The notes beneath the pieces were generated by a model, which saw only the letters and a program-made list of their open reading frames with translations, ran no database searches and was not told the DNA's origin. Below, in pieces: positions 5,965-9,655 of a DNA stretch of 9,655 bases. The first letter of the stretch is position 1, and each line of letters starts with the position of its first letter. Both the position numbers and the translations under genes were made by a program. This DNA is from Myxococcales bacterium (GTDB lineage Bacteria; Myxococcota; Myxococcia; Myxococcales; Anaeromyxobacteraceae). Location: assembly GCA_021784995.1 (NCBI GenBank), contig JAJYHA010000133.1, forward strand, positions 1 to 9,655, written 5' to 3'.

Positions 5965-5990
5965 GGAAACGGCCGTGAATGGGCCTTTCC
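5965..5990. terminator. Candidate bidirectional terminator hairpin
   Basis: GGAAA (5965-5969) pairs with TTTCC (5986-5990), and GGCC (5971-5974) with GGCC (5982-5985), leaving a bulged C5970 and a 7-base loop. The nine-pair stem sits between the converging Nudix and MerR genes, where one structure could stop both transcripts. There is no long U-run on either side, so termination may be weak or factor-assisted. Confidence 0.45.
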
Positions 5991-6033
5991 GTGGCTCGCA
6001 GCCGCCGCTCGCTGACACCCGGCAGCCGCCCCC

Positions 6034-6594
6034 TCAGCTACCGGAGGGCTCCGGTGCGCGCGGCGTGGTCGGGTCGGCGCCGGCCCCGAGGGCGGGATCC
6101 GCCGCCTCGTCCCCCGCGCCGTGCTGGCAGACGCCGCCGGGCTGCGCCAGCACCTTCACGATGCGCATCGAGCCGAGGGTCTCGGCGACCGCGCACGGAC
6201 AGCGCGCCGGGTTCTGGCACGCGAGGCGCGACTGGATGGCCGAGAGCGCCTCGACCAGCTCCCGCTTGACGCGCCGGAGCCGGTCGAGTCGGCGCCGAGC
6301 CTGGTCGATGTGGGACAGCAGCACCTGCTCGAAGCGCTCCGCGAACTCCGCGGCCGAGGCGCAGCCGGCGCGCAGGTCGAGGACGGCGCGGATCTCGGAG
6401 AGCGACACGCCCAGCTCGCGCAGGTCGGCGATGAGGCGCAGCCGCTCGAGGTCCTCCTCCGTGTAGCGGCGGTGCCCGCCCTCGCTCACGACGGCCGGGC
6501 GCAGCAGCCCCTGCTCCTCGTAGAAGCGTATGGTCCGGACCGTGTTTCCGGTGGCGCGTGCCAGGTCCCCCGAGGAGTACTCCGCCCTGATCAC
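6034..6594 (-). CDS. MerR-family transcriptional regulator with cysteine-rich C-terminus
   Basis: A 186-residue MerR-type regulator. The winged helix-turn-helix is clear: the SSGDLARATG helix (7-16), TVRTIRFYEEQGLL (18-31), and the HRRYTEEDLERLRLI wing and helix (41-55). A long dimerisation helix (about 80-122) follows. Cysteines fall at 78, 126, 132, 134 and 156, with His158. Cys78 lies just before the dimerisation helix, near where ZntR and MerR place a metal-binding cysteine, and the C-terminal cluster (CX5CXC, then CxH) could complete a metal or redox site. The spacing does not match SoxR's CX2CXCX5C. The tail from about 160 is Gly/Pro/Ala-rich and probably disordered. The start is GTG at 6594, with a weak AAGG just upstream. 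It lies downstream of the enoyl-CoA hydratase in the same direction and has its own promoter. Family certain; signal unknown. Confidence 0.92.
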   Translation of the reverse strand: MIRAEYSSGDLARATGNTVRTIRFYEEQGLLRPAVVSEGGHRRYTEEDLERLRLIADLRELGVSLSEIRAVLDLRAGCASAAEFAERFEQVLLSHIDQARRRLDRLRRVKRELVEALSAIQSRLACQNPARCPCAVAETLGSMRIVKVLAQPGGVCQHGAGDEAADPALGAGADPTTPRAPEPSGS

Positions 6595-6621
6595 GAGCCT
6601 TGCCCCGTCCTTCCGGACGAG

Positions 6622-6650
6622 GACCTAACGGCGGCTTCGCCTCCTGTCAA
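6622..6650 (-). promoter_or_regulatory. merR-type promoter with dyad in the spacer
   Basis: On the minus strand a perfect TTGACA (6650-6645) is followed after 17 bases by TAGGTC (6627-6622). The spacer contains GGAGGC-GAA-GCCGCC (6644-6630), an inverted repeat with one mismatch, centred between the boxes as expected for a MerR-family operator. Metal-type MerR-activated promoters usually have 19-20-base spacers; 17 suits autorepression or ordinary expression. The start codon is 27 bases beyond the -10. Confidence 0.6.
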
Positions 6651-6670
6651 CGAGGGCCCCGGCCGCCTCG
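6651..6670. terminator. GC-rich hairpin between hydratase gene and merR
   Basis: CGAGG (6651-6655) and CCTCG (6666-6670) flank a GC-rich 10-base loop that can pair further. It lies after the hydratase stop and immediately before the merR -35 box on the minus strand, so it may separate the two transcripts. No U-run follows, and support is structural only. Confidence 0.3.
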
Positions 6671-6702
6671 CGAGTGCGGCGCGGAGCCCCGGACGGGCGC
6701 CC

Positions 6703-7485
6703 CTACCGGCCCCGGAAGGCTGCCGGGCGCTTCTCCAGGAAGGCCCGCATCCCCTCGCGCGCGTCGTCGGTCGCGAAGAGCAGCGCGAAGGCCTGGATCT
6801 CGAGCGCGCAGCCGGTGGCGAGGTCGACGCCGGCACCCTGCTCCATGGCCCGCTTCGCGGCCGCGATGGCCACCGGCCCCCGCGAGGCGATGGTGCGCGC
6901 CTTGGCGACGGCGTGAGCGACGAGCCGATCCGGCGGGAGGACGTCCAGCGCCAGGCCGATCGCCTTCGCCTGGGCCGCGTCGACCATCTCCCCGGAGAAG
7001 ACGATCTCCTTGGCGCGCATCAGCCCGACCCGCCGCACGAGCCGCTGCGTCCCGCCGAAGCCCGGGATGATGCCGAGGTTCACCTCGGGCTGGCCGAAGC
7101 GCGCCCGCTCGCTGGCGTAGACGAGATCGCACGCCATGGCGAGCTCGCACCCGCCGCCGAGCGCGAAACCGTTCACGGCGGCGATGGTGGGGACCGGCAG
7201 CGCCTCCAGCCGGGCCAGCGTCCGGTGGCCGGCCTCGGCGAAGGCACGCGCCTCGGGGGGCGTCATGGTGGACATGCGCGCGATGTCCGCCCCGGCCACG
7301 AAGGCCTTCTCGCCGCCGCCGGTCAGCACCAGGGCCCGGATCGCCGGATCGCGCGCGGCGTCGAAGGCCTGCGCCAGCTCGTCGACGGTGCGGGGGTCGA
7401 GCGCGTTCAGGGCCTTGGGGCGATCGACCGTGACGACGGCGACGCCGCCCTCCTCGACCCTCCAGCGGATGTTCTCGAGCTCCAT
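6703..7485 (-). CDS. Enoyl-CoA hydratase (crotonase family)
   Basis: A 260-residue crotonase that should hydrate 2-enoyl-CoA (such as crotonyl-CoA) to the 3-hydroxyacyl-CoA. The oxyanion-hole segments are AGAD at 64-67 and the ALGGG loop at 108-112. Both catalytic glutamates of the hydratase type are present: Glu114 in GGGCELAM and Glu134 in QPEVNLG, with the same 20-residue spacing as Glu144/Glu164 of rat hydratase. This supports true hydratase activity over the isomerase or decarboxylase variants. The ATG at 7485 is preferred to an in-frame ATG at 7515 because the longer form overlaps the upstream gene and adds an unconserved extension; the chosen start has GAGG inside the upstream stop region, 5 bases away. 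It lies 7 bases after the dehydrogenase gene, which acts on its product. Substrate chain length is undetermined. Confidence 0.93.
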   Translation of the reverse strand: MELENIRWRVEEGGVAVVTVDRPKALNALDPRTVDELAQAFDAARDPAIRALVLTGGGEKAFVAGADIARMSTMTPPEARAFAEAGHRTLARLEALPVPTIAAVNGFALGGGCELAMACDLVYASERARFGQPEVNLGIIPGFGGTQRLVRRVGLMRAKEIVFSGEMVDAAQAKAIGLALDVLPPDRLVAHAVAKARTIASRGPVAIAAAKRAMEQGAGVDLATGCALEIQAFALLFATDDAREGMRAFLEKRPAAFRGR

Positions 7486-7492
7486 GGGATCC

Positions 7493-8344
7493 TCAGCGGT
7501 AGGTGTAGAAGCCACGGCCCGTCTTCCGGCCCAGCCAGCCGGCGGCGACGTACTGCCGGAGGATGGGCGCCGGCCGGTACTTGTCCTCTCCCAGCTCGCG
7601 GTGGAGCACCTCGGCGATGAAGAGGCAGGTGTCCAGGCCGATGAAGTCGGCCAGCGTCAGGGGGCCCATCGGGTGGTTCAGGCCCAGCCGAACGCCGGTG
7701 TCGATGTCCTCGGGCGTCGCGAGCCCCTCCTCCAGCGCGAAGCAGGCCTCGTTCAGGAGCGGGATGAGGATGCGGTTCACGATGAAGCCCGGTCGATCCC
7801 GGGACGTGACCGTCGTCTTTCCGAACCGCTTCGCCAGCTCGAGCACGGCGCGGTACGTCTCGTCGCTCGTCTGCAGCCCGCGGATCAGCTCCACGAGCTG
7901 CATGACGGGCACCGGGTTCATGAAGTGCATCCCGACGAAGCGGTCGGGACGCCGGATCGCGGCGGCCAGCGCCGTGATGGAGATGCTGGAGGTGTTGGAG
8001 GCCAGGAGCGCCGCCGGATCGAGCAACGGATCGAGCCGGTGGTAGAGCTCCTTCTTGGCCTGCTCGTTCTCGACGATGGCCTCGACGACGAGCTGCGCGC
8101 GCGCGCAGTCCTCCAGCCGGTCCGCGGCGCGGATGCGGCCGAGCAGCGCGGCCCGCTCCGCGGCGCCGAGCTTCCCCTTCTCGACCAGCTTCGCCAGCGC
8201 GCCCCCGAGGCGCTCGACCCCCTTGCGCGCCAGCTCCGGCGACGCGTCGGCGAGCACCACCTCGATCCCGGCCTGCGCGGCGACCTGCGCGATGCCGGAA
8301 CCCATCTGGCCCGCCCCGACGACCGCCATCCTCTCGATGACCAT
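7493..8344 (-). CDS. 3-hydroxyacyl-CoA (3-hydroxybutyryl-CoA) dehydrogenase
   Basis: A 283-residue NAD(P)-dependent dehydrogenase interconverting 3-hydroxyacyl-CoA and 3-ketoacyl-CoA. The Rossmann motif GAGQMGSG is at 10-17, with Asp33 (LADAS) after the second strand, as expected for NAD binding. Catalytic residues match the family: Ser119 (NTSS), His140 in GMHFMNP, Glu152 (12 residues later, as in the human His158-Glu170 dyad) and Asn190 in GFIVNR. The C-terminal all-helical domain includes NHPMGPLTLADFIGLD and ends KTGRGFYTYR. Length and single-domain layout match Hbd/PaaH-type proteins (about 282 residues), not the fused FadB type. The ATG at 8344 has GGGAGGG 6 bases upstream. It is co-transcribed with the hydratase, giving two adjacent steps of beta-oxidation or of butyryl-CoA/hydroxybutyrate metabolism. 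Direction in vivo cannot be told. Confidence 0.93.
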   Translation of the reverse strand: MVIERMAVVGAGQMGSGIAQVAAQAGIEVVLADASPELARKGVERLGGALAKLVEKGKLGAAERAALLGRIRAADRLEDCARAQLVVEAIVENEQAKKELYHRLDPLLDPAALLASNTSSISITALAAAIRRPDRFVGMHFMNPVPVMQLVELIRGLQTSDETYRAVLELAKRFGKTTVTSRDRPGFIVNRILIPLLNEACFALEEGLATPEDIDTGVRLGLNHPMGPLTLADFIGLDTCLFIAEVLHRELGEDKYRPAPILRQYVAAGWLGRKTGRGFYTYR

Positions 8345-8350
8345 GCGCGC

Positions 8351-8357
8351 CCCTCCC
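8351..8357 (-). promoter_or_regulatory. Ribosome binding site of the dehydrogenase gene
   Basis: On the minus strand GGGAGGG ends 6 bases before the ATG at 8344. This decides the start in favour of that ATG over Met6, five codons downstream. Confidence 0.75.
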
Positions 8358-8371
8358 GATGTGCGGCCCGT

Positions 8372-8400
8372 AGGGTGAAGGGCGGCGGGTGGCTTGTCAA
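8372..8400 (-). promoter_or_regulatory. Promoter of the dehydrogenase-hydratase operon
   Basis: A perfect TTGACA (8400-8395, minus strand) is followed after 17 bases by CACCCT (8377-8372), which keeps only the key A and T of the -10. The expected start near 8365 would give a leader of about 20 bases containing the ribosome binding site. The -35 context TCGTTGACA is identical in nine bases to that of the merR promoter at 6645-6653. Confidence 0.5.
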
Positions 8401-8414
8401 CGACGCGATGGCGG

Positions 8415-8433
8415 CGCGGACCGGCGGTCCGCG
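8415..8433 (-). terminator. Perfect 8-bp hairpin at the end of the mrp-linked operon
   Basis: CGCGGACC (8415-8422) and GGTCCGCG (8426-8433) form a perfect stem with a 3-base GGC loop. On the minus strand it starts one base after the stop codon of the 121-residue protein gene and precedes the promoter of the next operon. It probably ends or stabilises the mrp operon transcript. There is no U-run, so Rho or an attenuating role is possible. Confidence 0.5.
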
Positions 8434-8434
8434 A

Positions 8435-8800
8435 TCACGGGCCGAGCGGGATCACCAGCGGACCGCTCTCGGTGACGGTGACGGCCCGGTCGACCCGTCG
8501 CGGCCGTCCTCCGCGGACGATCGTGGCGTGGATCACGTACGCGCCGTCGGTGAGCCGCACGCGGTGGCTCACGGTGGGAGGAGCGCCGGACGGGAAGCGG
8601 AACTCGGCGTGACGCACCAGCTCCCCGTCCCGCTCCACGTCGACGTCGAGCGCCTCCGCGCCCGTGTCCGCCAGCCCGTAGACCAGGGTCACCTCGCGCG
8701 GCATCGCGCGGAAGAGCAGCAGCCCCACCCCGACCGCGCCGGCCAGGAACATCAGCCGCGCCAGCGCCTTCGCGCCGCCGCCCGACGCCCGCGGGATCAT
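8435..8800 (-). CDS. Uncharacterised membrane-anchored protein (121 residues)
   Basis: Not recognised. A short basic N-terminus (Arg4, Lys11, Arg15) precedes a hydrophobic segment at about 16-31 that could be a membrane anchor or uncleaved signal. The rest (35-121) alternates hydrophobic and polar residues with few helix signatures, including VTLVYGL, LDVDVERDG, AYVIHATIV and AVTVTESGPLVIPL. That pattern suggests a small beta-sandwich domain exposed to the periplasm, perhaps resembling carboxypeptidase-regulatory or Ig-like folds; this is inference only. It contains no cysteine. The ATG overlaps the upstream gene's stop (ATGA), and the GGAGGG before it directly abuts the ATG, too close for ideal use, so translation is likely coupled. 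Codon use is like the neighbours, arguing for a genuine gene. Confidence 0.75.
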   Translation of the reverse strand: MIPRASGGGAKALARLMFLAGAVGVGLLLFRAMPREVTLVYGLADTGAEALDVDVERDGELVRHAEFRFPSGAPPTVSHRVRLTDGAYVIHATIVRGGRPRRVDRAVTVTESGPLVIPLGP

Positions 8801-9261
8801 CCCTCCGTCTTGTCCTCGTCGTGGCCTCGCCGGAGGCTCGGCTTCACGCTCGCCTTCACCTCGGGATGGAGGCCGCCGCCCCGGGCCGGCTTGAGGCGGA
8901 TGTCGGCGTGGACCTCGATCGACATCGAGGAGAGCAGCCGCAGGAACTCGCGCCGCATGGCCTCCGATTCGAAGAACTTCCGCACCTCCTCGCCGACCAC
9001 GCGGACGATCTCGTCCTTCGCCCCGCCCGCCTGGCTCACCACGTAGCCGACGATCTCCTTCGGCAGCTTCCAGTCGCGCGCCAGCTTGCGGGCGCCCTCC
9101 TCCGTGAGGAAGACCGCGCCCAGGCCGGTCAGCACGGCCTTCCGCACCGCGTCGGCCACGAACCCGCGCGCGCCGCCATCCGCGCCCTCCTCGGGAGGCC
9201 CGGCCGGTGCGGCCGGGCGCGGGCCGGGGTTCGGAGCGCCCGGCTTCTCGTCGTCCGTCAC
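8797..9261 (-). CDS. Uncharacterised small helical protein, possibly phasin-like
   Basis: Not confidently recognised. Of 154 residues, the first 31 are Pro/Gly/Ala/Glu-rich and probably disordered. A helical core at about 34-112 contains a semi-hydrophobic stretch (KAVLTGLGAVFLTEEGARKLARD, 41-63) and amphipathic helices ending in FLRLLSSM. A strand-like SIEVHADIRLKP (113-124) and a charged tail follow. No cysteine or enzymatic motif is seen. The opening of the core recalls phasin or polyhydroxyalkanoate granule-associated proteins of deltaproteobacteria, which would suit the nearby hydroxyacyl-CoA genes, but this is pattern memory, not a search result. Start GTG at 9261 overlaps the mrp stop (GTGA) and has GAGGG a few bases upstream. 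Its own stop overlaps the next gene (ATGA), so three genes are chained by four-base overlaps. Confidence 0.75.
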   Translation of the reverse strand: MTDDEKPGAPNPGPRPAAPAGPPEEGADGGARGFVADAVRKAVLTGLGAVFLTEEGARKLARDWKLPKEIVGYVVSQAGGAKDEIVRVVGEEVRKFFESEAMRREFLRLLSSMSIEVHADIRLKPARGGGLHPEVKASVKPSLRRGHDEDKTEG

Positions 9262-9655
9262 GACGCCCTCGGCTGCGCGCCGATGACCGGGAGCCTGGGG
9301 GCCTTCATGTTCTGGACCGAGACGGCGCCCGCCACCTCGCGCGCGACCGCGAGGAAGGCCTGCGCCTGCGGACCCTCCGGGGCCCCTGCCACCACCGGCA
9401 CGCCGCGATCGCCCCCTTCACGCACCGCCAGGTCGAGGGGGATCTCGCCCAGGAAGCGGATGCCCATGCGCTCCGCCGCCGTGCGCGCCCCGCCGTGGTC
9501 GAAGATGGCGGTCTGCTGGTGGCAGTGGGGACAGACGAAGGAGGACATGTTCTCCACGATCCCCAGCACCGGGATCGACACCTTGTCGAACATGAGCTTG
9601 GCCCGGACCACGTCGGCCAGCGCGACGTCCTGCGGGGTCGACACGAGCACCACCC
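9258..9655 (-). CDS. Mrp/NBP35-family Fe-S cluster carrier ATPase, C-terminal part
   Basis: Only the last 132 or so residues are inside the window; the gene continues past 9655, so the N-terminal P-loop is not visible. The visible part is diagnostic: VSTPQDVALADV near the window end, KVSIPVLGIVENMSSF, then the CPHC motif (codons 9522-9533) that in ApbC/Mrp proteins holds a bridging [4Fe-4S] cluster at the dimer interface, followed by FDHGGA, FLGEIPLDLAVREGGDRGVPVV. These proteins (Mrp, ApbC, NBP35) are P-loop ATPases that deliver Fe-S clusters to apoproteins in the cytoplasm. The C-terminal extension after the fold (about 20 residues ending in PRAS) is Pro/Ala/Val-rich. It overlaps the following gene by four bases. 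The Val codon at 9651-9653 is internal, not a start. Confidence 0.93.
   Translation of the reverse strand, partial: VVLVSTPQDVALADVVRAKLMFDKVSIPVLGIVENMSSFVCPHCHQQTAIFDHGGARTAAERMGIRFLGEIPLDLAVREGGDRGVPVVAGAPEGPQAQAFLAVAREVAGAVSVQNMKAPRLPVIGAQPRAS

Noticed and set aside
5933..6033. A small plus-strand ORF starting at ATG 5933 or 5942 in the AT-rich patch
   Set aside because: The frame runs on into antisense merR, its peptide shows no coding character, and the nearby GGAG is too close to ATG 5942 to act as a ribosome site.
6118..6220. SoxR-type [2Fe-2S] site in the MerR protein
   Set aside because: SoxR needs CX2CXCX5C. Here the order is CX5CXC followed by a distant CxH, so identity with SoxR is not supported.
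7486..7515. Earlier ATG for the enoyl-CoA hydratase at 7515
   Set aside because: It adds ten unconserved residues and overlaps the dehydrogenase stop by 23 bases; the ATG at 7485 fits the family N-terminus and has GAGG 5 bases upstream.
6121..9046. Long plus-strand open frames (499 and 636 codons) opposite merR, the hydratase and the dehydrogenase
   Set aside because: They run across several well-conserved minus-strand genes and intergenic promoters and show only composition-driven Arg/Ala/Gly repeats.
1..9655. CRISPR arrays, tRNA or rRNA genes, insertion sequences and phage genes
   Set aside because: No spaced repeat series, no tRNA cloverleaf or rRNA signature, no transposase or integrase motifs and no terminal repeats were found on either strand by reading.

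Overview
The window is very GC-rich and densely coded, with genes separated by 0-130 bases and strong GC preference at third codon positions. It looks like a chromosomal, mostly housekeeping segment. The base composition, the gene content (era-der followed by a TPR membrane protein and a BamB-like propeller, then an acyl-CoA gene pair and an Mrp-type ATPase) and the GTG start codons fit a high-GC deltaproteobacterium/Myxococcota such as an Anaeromyxobacter relative. That assignment is inference from style and gene content. No rRNA, tRNA, CRISPR array, insertion sequence, phage gene or mobile element was seen.

Plus strand, 1-3593: two tandem cyclophilin-type peptidyl-prolyl isomerases, the first exported and cysteine-rich, the second cytoplasmic. 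They are followed with essentially no gap by era (TAGTG overlap) and der (1-base gap). The four genes read as one operon for protein folding and ribosome assembly.

Plus strand, 3594-5904: a near-consensus promoter (TTGACC-17-TAGATT) ends 8 bases before the start codon of a YfgM-like TPR membrane protein, so its message is probably leaderless. Stop and start codons abut (TAGATG) into a BamB-like eight-repeat PQQ propeller, which overlaps a MutT-type Nudix hydrolase by GTGA. E. coli has the same partners in the order yfgM-bamB-der, so this is a rearranged version of an envelope/ribosome-assembly neighbourhood.

5905-6033 is a convergent intergenic region with an unusual AT-rich patch, stacked dyads and a bidirectional hairpin.

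Minus strand, 9655-6034: an Mrp/NBP35-type Fe-S carrier ATPase (cut by the window end) is translationally coupled to two uncharacterised small proteins. A perfect 8-bp hairpin follows. Then come a 3-hydroxyacyl-CoA dehydrogenase and an enoyl-CoA hydratase with their own promoter, and last a MerR-family regulator with a cysteine-rich C-terminus and its own promoter with a dyad in the spacer. The dehydrogenase/hydratase pair carries out adjacent steps of beta-oxidation or of butyryl-CoA/hydroxybutyrate metabolism.

No wholly new multi-gene system is evident. The points most worth following are the cysteine insertion in the exported cyclophilin, the possible metal or redox site of the MerR protein, the Era G4 substitution, the leaderless promoter architecture, and the two unknown genes locked to mrp.
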